Positions 36,292 through 48,564 of a stretch of DNA of 64,000 nucleotides are shown here, one piece after another (position 1 is the stretch's first letter; each line of letters starts with the position of its first letter). A program made the translations under genes and the position numbers. The notes under the pieces are model-generated. The model ran no database searches, was not told the DNA's origin, and saw only the letters and a list, made by a program, of their open reading frames with translations. The stretch spans positions 12,363,965 through 12,427,964 of the forward strand of contig NC_133292.1 of assembly GCF_005239225.2 (NCBI RefSeq). The letters run 5' to 3'. Source of the stretch: Populus alba. Its lineage: Eukaryota > Streptophyta > Magnoliopsida > Malpighiales > Salicaceae.

Positions 36292-38502
36292 TTTCTAGAC
36301 ACCACCACCCAACTTAATATATGTATACAAAGAAGCTCCTTCTCCAAACCAACTCTCTCCCACTAATTTTGAATTGTGCAGCTTCACTAATTTTCCTGGT
36401 AGACAATATATAGCAAAGAAAGACTGACAGAAAACACTTTCCTGAACATTATATTTTTATGTTTTTAAGACATATTTAACTTTTTTTTAATATTTTTTAT
36501 ACGATAAAAAAATAGTTAGCCATGCCACTGAACTAGTGCTCCCTAGGAAATGAAGCAGCCATGGCCATGGCCTTGAAATGATGGACGAAGCAGATCATGA
36601 TTTTTTCCTCCATAATCCCATTTTCGCTCCAATCTTTTAAATTCATTAAGGTTAACAATGTAGAAGAATAGTTGAACAATTTCACAAATATTCTAAAAAA
36701 AATCAAGGCATTGCTATAAAGTGTTAGGCAAATTTGGAGTTCTTTTAGAATAAGGTGTTGTTTTTTAAAGGGTTTTTTTTACTTAAAAATATATTAAAAT
36801 ATTTTTTTAATTTTTTAAAAATTATTTTTAATATTAATATATTAAATTATCTAAAACATAAAAACAATTATTTTTTAAAAAAATATTTTTATAACACAAA
36901 AACAGCTGAAAATTCAAATCATAAAATTGAGACAAAAATTGCATCACGTGTAACACTGCAGGGCCCAAGTATACAGAATAAGTGATAGGGCTTCTAGCCC
37001 AGGATACATCTTGTGAAGGGCATGCAGTTCCCTAATTATTTGAACTAATAATTGATCCAACCGAAGAACTGTACAGCTGAACAGCTGAGTTGAAATGAAG
37101 GCTAGGAATCAAAACCTTTTGAGCAGGAAAGACAAGAAAGGATGCATTATCAAGAAACTTTTCTTTAGAAAAAGGGAGGCAACGCACCATCAAATGTTTC
37201 CTTTTGGGGGGCACAAGTGGGTGCCGTTTCAAAGAAAGCAATCACCAATTTTTCTTTAGAAAAAGCGACGGAAAGGAAAGCATTAAAGCATCTTTTTCTG
37301 TGAATAGAGTTCATCAATGGCTACCAGTTCAAAAGCTATACCCACTTTGCATTGAACTAACACCCAATTCAAAAGCTATTATTTCAAAGCATTTCTCCCT
37401 TGTCATCAATGGCTACCAAAGAGAAAACATGCTGAGGTAGCCCTTTCATTCGCTGCCGAGGAGATGGTTCATAGCAAGTGGGATTTTAATCTTTTGTTTT
37501 TTTTTTTTTTTTTTATCATTGAGGGAAAGATAAAGACAATTGAGCTTTCATGATCAATCTTTATTTATTTTTATCTGTCTTTAAAAAAAAAAAAAAAACA
37601 TATATCCACCTTCATGTCCTCTATATCATTTTTTTTATAAAAAAACCCCATATATACAGACATGTCATTATCTTACTTCAAAAGCAATTTATTTCTTAAA
37701 ATTCTGTTATCCCGTTTCTAAGAAAATTTATATCTTTTTTTTTTTTTTTTACCGGCTTTTCTTCTTTTACAGTATTTATTTTATGCCTTAATCAATAGTT
37801 TTTTTTTTTTTTTTATCCATTGAGGAATAATACAATTTAAAAAGGTAACAAAGAGTCCTTACTTGAATCTCGCTTTTGAAAGAACAGTTTGACTCTGGAT
37901 GAACCTTTTACCCATAGTTTTTAAACCTGAGTTGGTCCAAAACTTGGGTTTCGGATTTTTTCATGCTATGTCCTCGCATGCAATTTCTCGAACCAAAATA
38001 AGAAACGATTGGACCCTTTTTACAGGTGTGTGTTCTCATTTTACAGGTCAAAGTTTTCATTACGAGTTAATTTGATTATATTATAATATTATTTTAAAAT
38101 TAAAAAAAAATTAAAATAATATCATATTAATTTTTTATTTTTAAATTTAAATTAAGTTTTGTTCATATCATCAATTGATAATCTAAGTTTATTAAGTCAT
38201 ATAAGATTAACTCTTATCTAATTCAATATTATGAATCAGTTTTCAGGTGAACTTATCATGAAAAGTTGAGTTTAATAATAGTGGTAATGATTAATTTAAA
38301 AACCCAATATCTCATAATTTATTTTAAATTAGATTTATAATTAAATGAGTTAAAATATGTTAATCTGATCAAACATATAAATCCTCCTATTACAAGGGTG
38401 GATTATAAACAGAGAAAAACTAATGCTCTTCGAGATCTATATAATATTCATGTGAAAAAGCTAATGCCTTGTGAAGGGCATGCAGTTTCCTAATTATTTG
38501 AA
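36292..38502. other. Region between WAK-B and WAK-C
   Basis: 36292-36545 is the WAK-B 5' flank. 36546-38400 has no counterpart in block A: MITE-like AT-rich DNA (about 36730-36920), short internally repeated words such as CATCAATGGCTACCA (37312 and 37405), and several poly-T tracts (37498-37516, 37735-37750, 37799-37814). 37010-37055 is repeated at 38465-38512. No intact gene is seen. Confidence 0.6.
37010..37055. repeat. Short duplicated fragment (copy 1), partner at 38465-38512
   Basis: CTTGTGAAGGGCATGCAG and the following 27 bases recur at 38465-38512 with one substitution. On the minus strand both copies read LLVQIIR(E/K)LHALHK, and in copy 1 the open reading continues as MYPGLEALSLILYTWALQ toward 36960. 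It looks like a scrap of a protein-coding exon. I do not recognise the protein. Confidence 0.7.
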
Positions 38503-38853
38503 CTAATAATTGATCCCTATCTCCAAGCACAGGCCCAGCAGTTTTACCACATTCTTGTGGTTGACCTGTGAAACAACGCAGATTAAACCAGTGACTGTGC
38601 CATTCAGCAATGATATATTGCGAGCAGGCATGTCCTCTCGAAACCACAGTTCATCAGTGGAACTGCAATTTAGAAAGAAGTTTTCATTCATGGCACATCT
38701 TTGTTCCCCAATCCCGAACGGGTAAGGAACAATAACATCCCCACACCTTTCTCGGCAGCCATCTCTCACATCTGGATTGGCTGTTGCTCCTGTTACTGCA
38801 GCCACTAGCAGCAACATCATCAGCAAAAACACCCTCCTCTTCTGAAGTATCAT
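38420..38853 (-). pseudogene. WAK-C: truncated chimeric WAK fragment
   Basis: Starts at ATG 38853 exactly like WAK-A and WAK-B, with a signal peptide and the first part of GUB_WAK (CGDVIVPYPFGIG, NISLLNGTVT). At about 38593 it jumps from NGTVT to a kinase scrap (VVSQVNHKNVVKLLGLCLE). That scrap comes from a different WAK kinase type than WAK-B, which reads INQRNIVRLLGCCLE. About 38515 it changes again to DNA reading DQLLVQIIRKLHALHKAL in another frame. The WAK frame ends at 38503 (116 codons). Three sources within 430 bp and no EGF, transmembrane or full kinase: a composite pseudogene. Confidence 0.82.
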
Positions 38854-40360
38854 TTTCTATACAACTTAATATATGTATACAAAGAAGCTCCTTCTCCAAA
38901 CCAACTCTCTCCCGCTAATTTTTAATTGTGCAGCTTCATTTCCTGGTAGACAATATATAGCAAAGAGAGACTGACAGAAAACACTTTCCTGAACATTATA
39001 TTTTTATGTTTTTAAGACATATTTAACTTCTTTTTTAATATTTTTTATACGATAAAAAAATAGTTAGCCATGCCACTGAACTAGTGCTCCCTAGAGGTGG
39101 TCACGCATTCTGCCAAGTGTCCATTTGGTTTTTTTGTTTTAAAGTGTTTTAAAAAAAAAAAAAATTCTAAAATAATTTTTTTTAATTGCAAAGTAATTTA
39201 AAAAACATATGTTAACACACTGCTAAATGTGAAGTGAATCACTGGCACCAAAATTACTAAATGATATCTTTAATTATCTCAGCATCTTTAATTATCTCAG
39301 GAATGGTACTCTTCTTTCTGTGATGCTCTTACTCCGACCTCTCAACTTCTTCGTCTGTGGTCCCAATTCTTTTGGAAAATTCTGTCTTTATTGTATTATT
39401 TTTTTTAATCCTATTGGAAAATATCCCATCTAAATCATTAGTCAATGAGGCCTGAAGACAAAAACAAATGTTGCGGAGAAACAGACAATGAGAAGAAAAG
39501 TCCCTCAGAATACTGTACTATCGGGATACCCCACCACAAAGGCAGCCATTTTGGAATATTTTTACGTCCACGTCAAATATCTAATCAATGAAGCCTTGCG
39601 AGCCCTTTCTTCGATCTTTCTTTGATAGCAATCCAAAATTAATCCAAATGCGATGTATTTAGATTTCTATTCTTTCAAGTACTGAAAATATCCCATCCGA
39701 AGTCATGAGTCATCCGAAGTCATTACATATAAAATCTATTCAACAAAAATATATATTTTGCATGGTTGTTTAAGTGCGTAATAACATCAGGTAAAATATT
39801 ATCAAGAATAAAATTGGGATTACGATCAAATTCTGCAAATGTTATGTCATCAAGCGATTTCTTTCTAATTTTTTGAATAAAACACAATTAAAAATAAAAA
39901 TTGATTTTTTTTAACTGAATCGGACCTGATAAGAACAAAACTGAAATTACAATTAAATTCTGCATCACCAAGCGATCTCCTTCTAATTTTTTATATAAAA
40001 CATAATTAAAAAAATTGTATTTTTTTACTAGATCGTACCCGGTTCAATGCATTTAGTTTTGGACTGAACCCGGTCCAATCGGAAACACTCCACTGTTCAT
40101 GTGAACAGTGGAGAGTCACACCCTACTATTACTATTCACGTGCACTCTCTACTGTTCACTTATGTAAATAGCAAAGAGTGCAACTTTACACTTAATAAAA
40201 ACACAACAAAAAAACATGAAAAAATTACTTGTACAAAACCTGCGGTGAAATATCATATTTTTATGGGTCTCATGTTCAAAACAAAAATGCTAAAGATAAC
40301 CAAACATTATGTTATTGAGTTTCATGAAACACACAGAAGCTAACACAGAGCCCAACACTC
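38854..40360. other. WAK-C 5' flank and intergenic DNA
   Basis: 38854-39120 and 39210-39600 match the WAK-A 5' flank. 39600-40360 has no gene. It contains a perfect-armed palindrome at 40088-40113 and a related CTACTGTTCAC word at about 40149. The open frame at 40101-40343 has no domain. Confidence 0.6.
40088..40113. repeat. 26-bp palindrome with 12-bp arms
   Basis: CTCCACTGTTCA, spacer TG, then TGAACAGTGGAG: the arms are perfect reverse complements. It stands in DNA with other CACTGTTCA-like words (about 40149), suggesting the end or core of a small repeat element. No function is evident. Confidence 0.7.
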
Positions 40361-40876
40361 AAGCATCTAGAAGCGCGACATGAAGGCTGATAGAAATCCA
40401 TTCAGCAACAGTGCCGAGAAAGAGAATTTTTCCAAAATGTAAATAACAGAACATATTGAAAAACATGGTTTGCATACTTGCCTATGTAAATGATCCGCAC
40501 AGCTGCAGGTCCCCAAGGTTTCCATCAATTTTGATACTGAACTAGTTCCTACGCTAATATTGAAGAGAGACTGGAGAAGCTGTGCTAATATAGCTCTGAG
40601 CTGTTTAACATCTATTTCTATACAATCTTGAGATTCCAGCAGAGAAAATATAGAACATGGTAACAGCAAACAAATTTATCACGGCATCCTCGTATAGATC
40701 GATTTATCAGTCCTCCGTCAGACCATCAGAGTTTGGCTGCACCAGCAAAAAAGATGAATCAGATCATTTCAGTAATGGTTTATCACTGGAAATCAATTCA
40801 GCTATCCATGCGGAAATGTAAAAATAAAAAGTATCTGCATTCAAATATTATAATAATAAATATATATTAAGGATTC

Positions 40877-41530
40877 ATGGTTACTAATGTTAATATACAC
40901 ACGGACTATTCTGGCATGCCAGTCTCGATTTACGACTCAAGTATCATTGTGAAATCATCCTCATCGTCTTCCTCATCAACAATGAGGTTAACTGATTTTT
41001 CAGGGACCCCATATTGGATGGCACCAGAGGTTATAAATTACTCAGATACAGGTTATAGCTAGTTTCAAGTCTGATATATGGTCTTTCGGTATTACTGCCT
41101 TAGAATTAGCACATGGTGGACCTCCTTTCTCTCACCTCATTCCTCCTTCAAAGTCTTTGATCATGATGATAAAGAAGAGATTTGGGTGGTTCTTTGATTA
41201 TCATGATTCATGAGAAGCACAGCAAAGATTTCAAGAACAAGAAGTTTACTGAAGAGTTCAAAGATATGGTGGCTTCCTGTCTCAATCATGACCCTTCAAA
41301 GAGACCTTCTGCTGATCAGCTGTTACAATATTCTTTCTTCAAGAACTGTGAAGGATTAGGCTTTTTGTTCAAGAAAGTTTTCAATGGGTTGCCTAATGTT
41401 GAAGAAAGAATATTCTTCAAATTAAAGATGATGAAGTTGTGAAAATTCTTTGTGTTGGAGGCGAAACCATCAAAAATCCAAACACCAACGTTGGGTTCAG
41501 CCTTTCTGATGCTGTATTCTATTTGAGCAG
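40877..41530 (+). pseudogene. STE20/BLUS1-like kinase fragment, copy B
   Basis: Same gene remnant as at 22440. Readable parts are [22 protein letters not shown], then after a TAGT break [61 protein letters not shown] and VVKILCVGGETIKNP. The stretch holding RRISGWKFND in copy A is deleted here. The TAG after DTGYS is shared with copy A, so the gene was already dead before the block duplicated. The N-terminal kinase lobe is absent in both. Confidence 0.8.
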
Positions 41531-43068
41531 ATGCCGTTACTTTATGCTTTTGTTAGAAGTCAATGATCATATGAACCACAGCAGTATTCACGTTTTCTGA
41601 GGTTAGTCTTCTTTCTTCTCCTTCCTTTTTTTTTTTTTTTTTTTTTATTATTATTATTAATATGACTATCCAAATCAGCTTGCATCATCATTAATCGTTT
41701 TAAATGTTTGTCTTGCTAAATCCATATGTTGTCCTTTGTAGTTTTTATATCTGACGCGATTTCACAGGATAATTTTCAAAACTAATTTTTATTTAATTAT
41801 AAAAATAATTATTCTTAAGGGTTTCAAAGATTTAAATTCTAACAGAGAGAAAACATTTCTTAAGCTAAATTCCCGGCTAATTATTTATATTATTCTTTTG
41901 ACAAAAAATATCTTTTGCTATTTATAACATCGTTTTAACAAAAAAAAAATCAAAGTAATTGAAATAAATATTCTTAAATGTATCTTAAATGTCTTTCAAA
42001 CTCTTTTTTTTTTTGTTAATTTTTTTAATGGAAACATTTTTTTATTTGTAGCAATTTTTTAACAAAAACTTATTTTCATCTTAAAAAAAGACTCAAATTA
42101 AAAAAATAACATTATAATTTTTATCTGTTGGTATGAAAATTCAAAAAATAATTAATTCATTAAAATCATATAAAAATAATAAATATTTTATTTTCATTGA
42201 AAATTCATGATAATTTGCTTATAATATGTTTTATATTAGGCTCATAGAAAAGTATAATCTCATTTAAAAATAATGATATGGTCAAATGATTTCTTAAATA
42301 ACATTGCAATAATTAATTTTAAAAAAGGCATTCTAGGTCTAGGAGTTTTTTTTCTCGAATTGTTAATTTCCTTCTGTTTTGTGGATAGTTGACTTAAACC
42401 TCCTATATTTAACTTCATAATTTGCAACTGAACAACATTATATAACATGAATTATTCTATGAATTTATTTTTATTTACTGACAACATTAATTCGCCATTT
42501 TCATCAAGTATATTATGTAGAAGTACTATCTACACTGAATATCATGACAAATCTTTTTTTATATATAAAGAATAAAAATCTATGTTCTTTTATATTATAA
42601 AATTATTTCCATATTATACGTCAAACTATCCGTGCATAGAATACTTCGAGAAGTAATGAATTATGAGATTATTATTTTCTGAATATTACTATTTAAATCA
42701 TAAGTACAGAAAAATACAAAGATTTTGATCATAATATTTAAAATACAGAAAAATACAAGATGGAATAATAATACAAGTACAAAAATGCAACAAAGAGCGA
42801 GTTCTGTTGCCTTTTCACTATTTCCTCAGCAAGAAAGGAAACAAAAATACAAAATATCTCCTCTGCAGACAAACGGGGAGGGGCAAGAAACAAAAGTAAG
42901 CTGCAGCCATAATCCAGAAAGTAGCTACCAATCAGTGAACTGATCAATTTTCAAATAGAAAAGCCACGCAGATTCAAAATACCAAACGTTCAGATTGATC
43001 ATTTCAGTCTCATTGATACATACATCATAAACTAAAATCAAGAGAACAAAAATTGCAATTCAGTGAGT
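41531..43068. other. Intergenic between kinase fragment and CCT7
   Basis: AT-rich DNA. A T tract and ATT repeat are at 41628-41661. 42240-43068 matches block A 23231-24027; 41531-42220 is mostly absent from A. The last about 290 bases are the expected CCT7 3' UTR. Frames on both strands at 42725-42947 overlap and have no domain. Confidence 0.6.
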
Positions 43069-46000
43069 TCATCGTCTTCGCATCCCACGTCCACGACCAC
43101 GGAAACCACCTCCTCCGCGTCCACCCATAGCACCTGCAGCTGCTTCTCCCTGAGCGCTTTCAGACTGCAACATCAAATGTGATGGAAACAATCAGCTTAA
43201 AAACAGAAGTGCATGAATAGAGGCCCAAGTTATTTTTTGCTCACAAAAAAAGGGGTTAATTTCAGCTTTAATTTAACTTGGCACAGGCTCGCATATAGGA
43301 CGACAAAATCCATTATAATCTGATAGAAAAGTAACACAAACATTTAAAACATTTTTTTCTCCAGACAAAGGTACCTTAATATGTGTATTATGTGGTAGCA
43401 TATTTAGCACGTTGGATAACATTTGAGAGTGACAAAGGTACCTTGATATGTACTATGGTGTAGCAAATCTCACTCGTACACTTAATAATTACAGTACACA
43501 TGTTGGCTATTGCCAAGTGGGACAGCTTATTATCCCAAGGAGCAAACCCCACAACCCAAGGATCTCAGGATAATATTTCATTTCTAACCAACACAAGGCA
43601 GCATTAACATTACCTTGGGATTCTTTACTGTCTCGTCCACACTTAAGATCAGACAAGCAGCCTCAGTAGCAGCATTGATAGCATTGATCTGAGTCAAGGA
43701 TTTCAATCACATAGGGTTCAACAAGCAGAAATGAAGGGAAAAAAAGGCAAATCAAATAAATGAAGATATAGACACCTTTACAACTGCCGGCTCCCAAACA
43801 AAGTTTGCAAAAGAATCTGCAATTCCACCGGTGTTGATATCCACTCCATATGGTGCACCCTCACCTGTTAAAAAAGTTTACTACTTTTAAATGACAAAAA
43901 CTGTGAAGGAGAAAAAGATCTGCTACACAAAGCCATTGATATAAAGCCCTTTTACTAGCAAGAAGGTAGTTTAGCACATCAAGCAAGGCATGTTTCAAAA
44001 GGCAATTACAATAAGTAAAAATGAACACCTACCAGATGGAAGTGCATGTTTCTGTCTTAATTTGTTCAGCACATCAGTTGCATCGAACCCAGCATTATCA
44101 CATAGTTGTCGTGGGATAACCTGCAGCAAGAATGTGGAATACCTTACTAAGTTTATAATCAAAGTCCATATTTCAATCTAAAGTGTTTAGCATAAATCAT
44201 CACTAATGAAACAGCTCCAAGATCTCATTTTGCTAACCAGGGAGAGCGAGAGACTACCTAGCTCTTGCACAAATTCAGCTTTAGGTGGGGCATTATAGAA
44301 ATAAGGTTACATGAAATGCTCAAGAATGGAAGTTGAAATCATCAGGTACATTTTTTGAGTTCCTTAGTAATTGAGCACAGAATCCCAGATTGACCTCATT
44401 GGATAGGGAGTAAAAAATTATGGGAAAACATTAAGATGTGGATTTTCACCAATAAGACATGGCAGGTAAAATTTATAACAGCATAATCTTCAAAGATTTT
44501 GATATCAACTATGACAAGCTCAAAATTAATTACCTGGTCAAGCAAGATCCATAAGATCACAATAATTGTGGTTATTTTCACAGTTTCTAAACCACATACA
44601 TGAAGGCAGTCCATGCCACAATAAAACATATCACACTACTAGCTAATTACCTCGAGGGCCTTTGCATAAGAGTTGATAAACAGCTGAGACTTCCCAGCTA
44701 TTGTGCGAGCATGCTGCCTCAAGTACCGGCTTATTTCCATCTGCCATGCAAATCACTGGTTTGGTCACTATTATCTAAAATGCGTTCAGATATAAATACT
44801 CATGATGTATCACATGTAATAGGATTTCATACATCTATAGCACCACCACCAGCAACTACGGTTGAGTTCTTCATAGCTCTTCTGACTATCATGATTGCAT
44901 CATGTAGACTCCGTTCAGCCTCTTCAATGAACTGATAATGATAGTGTATGGAAAATCCAAAGTTAGAATAAACCAATGCAGAATAATTTGCCACAACTTC
45001 AACAGTGACCTACCTGATCTGCTCCACCACGAAGAACAATAGTGGCTGTTGTTCCAGAAGGGCATCCATTGAAAATATTAAACCTCTCATTTCCAACTTG
45101 CTTTTCCTCGAAAATCTCACAAGTCCCAAGAACCTTTTGGCCAAACAACAAACAAGAATGAAAATCGAGAATAAAGAAGAAAACAAAATGTTAACAAGCA
45201 TATAATGTAACAATCAAAACTTTGAACATGTTTTTTCAAGTTAATGCTAGACCTCATCAATTACGTTGTTGATAGTTGTTTGTACAGTTCCACCAGTTGC
45301 AGCAGCAACTCTTTGCAGATCTTCTTCACTTACACGACCAGCACAGAAAATATCTCGATCAGCAAAATACTGTTACAACAGAGAACATAATTAATATGCC
45401 ACTAATAATCCAAAAGAGACAGAAAAGAAAAGTTTTCAGCAAGGCTGATAGTCATAGAGTTAAAATAAGTCAAGTCTTCCTTCAAAATTCCATATGATGA
45501 ACTACCTGATCAACATCATAAAAAAGGAGTACACTGTGATGAGGAAAGGAGACTAACATATAAAATCATACAGGAGATAATCCACTATTTATTGGTAGCT
45601 ACACCAATACTGTTAGAATAAAAAGAAAACAAGCATGCAATATTTGTGGAGAAAAGGTACTCCTGCAGCTAAATCTAGTCATAAAAAATACAGACAAATT
45701 GAAGAACAATTCTATGAGCAGAAAGACCAAAAAAAGGCTCATACAAGAATAACCACCACCTAAACAATTAACCAAAAAATCTCAAAGAAGATGTTCATGC
45801 CATGCATTTTCACAATAGAATCAGAAGTTCAGAACCTTGGAAATGGATCAGAGCATTTAGGATACAAAGGACACCCACCTGTGTTGCAAGATCACCAATT
45901 GCAAGACGTGAAAGAACAATTTTTGCCCCACTCTGTGCACATTTATCCAACTTATCATATATTATATTCCATTCTGCATCAACAATGGACTGGTACTGAG

Positions 46001-48564
46001 ATGGATCTGACAGCCTGCAGCATGTGAAAAGTAGCAGGGGGTAATCAGCTTTTAAAAGAAATATCAACAGCAACAGCCTCGACCCCGAAATAGTTGGGGA
46101 GTTCTCATAATGAATGTATCATAAGATCAAAAAAAGGATCCCACCTTATCTCTGCATTTTCTTTCTCAGATTTCAGCTCCAACTCAATGTTGAGTAAGAG
46201 TATCTTAGGATTTACAAACTTCTTTGGTTGTTGTTCAAACCCCGCATAAGAAAACGTCTTTTTAAAGGCAACACCATTCACCAGAAATGAATCTCGCATA
46301 TTACCACCTGGGACCTATGGAGGCAAACACCCATGCACTCAAGGAAATCAAGATTTTTCATAGCATACTAATGTCAGGAAAATATTTCAAACCAACACCA
46401 GTCATCCATCCAAAAGAATAATAAAAAAGTTGATATGTGAGAAGATAAGTGGGGAGGGTGTGGGGAGACCAATGAGCCTGGTAGCCAAAAGGCACAACTT
46501 AAGAAAACATCCCAGCCTTTAAAAACAGAACAAATAAATTGCCAAACTTCTTGGACAGAACTCAGAGCAATTTTACTTAAAAACAAGTAATAAAAGACAT
46601 GCATCAATTCTGAAGCATCACATGTAAGCTACTATACACTGTGACAAGGAACTCTGAGGGAACAGAATTCAGAATCACTCCTGCGACTAAAAAAAAAAGA
46701 CAGTTCCACGACATGCAACCATATGATAACTGATTGATTGAGTCTTCCAAGAAGCTGAGCAATGGAGGATTTAAGCAGTAAAATCCAGCCTACATCACAG
46801 AACCCAGCCAAGATCTAGAGCTTGTCATTAAGAAGAATAGCCATCTCTACAATAGTGAAAAAAACAGAAGTTGAGCTAACTGAAGTGTAAAAATTGCATA
46901 AAATCAGCTGGTTTCCAATCAGAGAGGTGAGGCAAGCAACTAGAAATTTCATTCAACAAAAGGCTAGCTTTGAGCCCTGGTGGCTTCCAAGTGATGAGAG
47001 ATTAGCAACTTATCAACCTAAAGTTGTTGTGACACCACCAGCTTGGCACAAACAATAATATGAATGAAATTCTGAGATGATGAACGCAATCCAAGTGCAA
47101 GTTCAGAATCTCTTGCTGCCTTGACAATTTATAGCCACGTGATTATCGATTCTACAAATCGCTCTCATTGTAAAATGTGCTCAGCATTTCAAAATCAAAC
47201 CCACATGATTTCCCAAATTCTATGTTTTTCAGCTATTTATAAAACTGTCAATTACCACAAAATAACTTGAAGAATAAGACAACAAAACATAGGAAGAAAA
47301 GCAATGAAAGCATATACATTTACCTTCTTTATTCCAATCATATTTAGCCTATCATCATTCCCGATCGCTATCACAGCATCCACGACCATTGATGCAAAGA
47401 ACTCCTTCTCACCACCAATAAGTTTTGACGATAAAGTTGTAGCAGCACATTTAGCCAATAAGCTCTTCTTCTCTTCTAGACTTTTTCCTTCTATACTAGA
47501 AGCTAGTTCTTTGACCTTCTCAATTGCCTATAACATCATTTTCAATATTTAAGATGCCAGAAAACAAGTCCCAACATGTCAACCACAAATATAACAATCA
47601 CGTACCAAATTGCATGCAGTTCGATAACTCCGTATTAAATTTTGTGGGTGGACCCCGTCCTCTACAAAAGGTTTAGCCTCTTTCAAAAACTCCCCTGCAA
47701 GGAGAACTACGGTAGTAGTACCATCACCAACCTGTAGCACAACAAAAGAAATGGTTTAACTTTTATCTTCAACAATAAACAGCCCGTGTATTTTTTTTTC
47801 ATGCAATGCTCTAGGAGTTTAAAAAAAGTAACCATCCATATAATAACAAAGAATGTCGGAAAAATCTTCCTCCCATTAGCAAACACAATAAATTTCAAAA
47901 TCAACCTCTTCTACGCCCCTCCTGAACCTTCACAACTTCTCATTCTTTGCAAAACAGTTAAGCCACTCTAATTCTCCAAGAACATACTCTCCCCCTGGCC
48001 GAAAACACCAGTAGCCTCATCCCAATATATATTCGAGTATCACATTTGCTTGAAAAATCACATTAACAATCAATTCAAACCGACATAAAGAAAAAACACA
48101 AGCACAACATTTCGCATCTCCACTGTCAAAAGAAAACAATAACAGAAATTTAAAAAAATAATCAACAAAATTATAGATATATATTAATTAATGACCTCAG
48201 AATCCTGAGATTTGGCGATATCAACAAGGATCTTCGCGGCAGGATGAATAATATCGAGCAATTTCATAATAGTAGCGCCGTCATTAGAAATGGTGACATT
48301 TCCTTTATCGTCATGGATCAATTTATCCATACCACGAGGTCCTAACGTCGTCCTCACCACATCCGCCACCGCCGTGCACGCGTTTATGTTGCTTAGTAAC
48401 TGCGCTTTGCCTTGCGACGTGTCGGTTCCTTCTTTCAGTAGTATGATCTGCGGTTGCTGCTCTCGTTTCAACACACAAACAGAGTCGGTGAGTTAGTTAG
48501 TAAGTTAGTTACAGATTGGATGCGAAAATAGAGAGAGTTCGTTGCTTACCATCATGGCTGCCAT
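43069..48564 (-). CDS. CCT7: T-complex protein 1 subunit eta (CCT7)
   Basis: Fourteen exons in frame, giving 561 aa: 48550-48564, 48196-48456, 47606-47731, 47324-47527, 46145-46314, 45879-46014, 45253-45369, 45014-45133, 44833-44931, 44651-44740, 44033-44120, 43776-43864, 43614-43688 and 43069-43164. The first exon encodes only MAAMM. Group II chaperonin marks are [30 protein letters not shown] and VGDGTTTVV. The apical/intermediate region is complete, and the C-terminus is the Gly/Arg-rich [18 protein letters not shown]. The product is one of eight subunits of the cytosolic CCT/TRiC ring that folds actin, tubulin and other proteins using ATP. Length and sequence agree with plant CCT-eta; no damage is seen. 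Exons 10-14 are duplicated at 24028-25912. Confidence 0.96.

Larger units (their letters stand above)
34549..44806 (+). repeat. Duplication block B, right part
   Basis: Partner of 17977-25973. It includes WAK-B exons 2 and 1, WAK-C, the second STE20-like fragment and CCT7 exons 14-10, and continues without a break into CCT7 exons 9-1. Block B is therefore the original CCT7 end and block A the added copy at that end. WAK-A's 5' flank is closer to WAK-C's than to WAK-B's. Confidence 0.9.
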
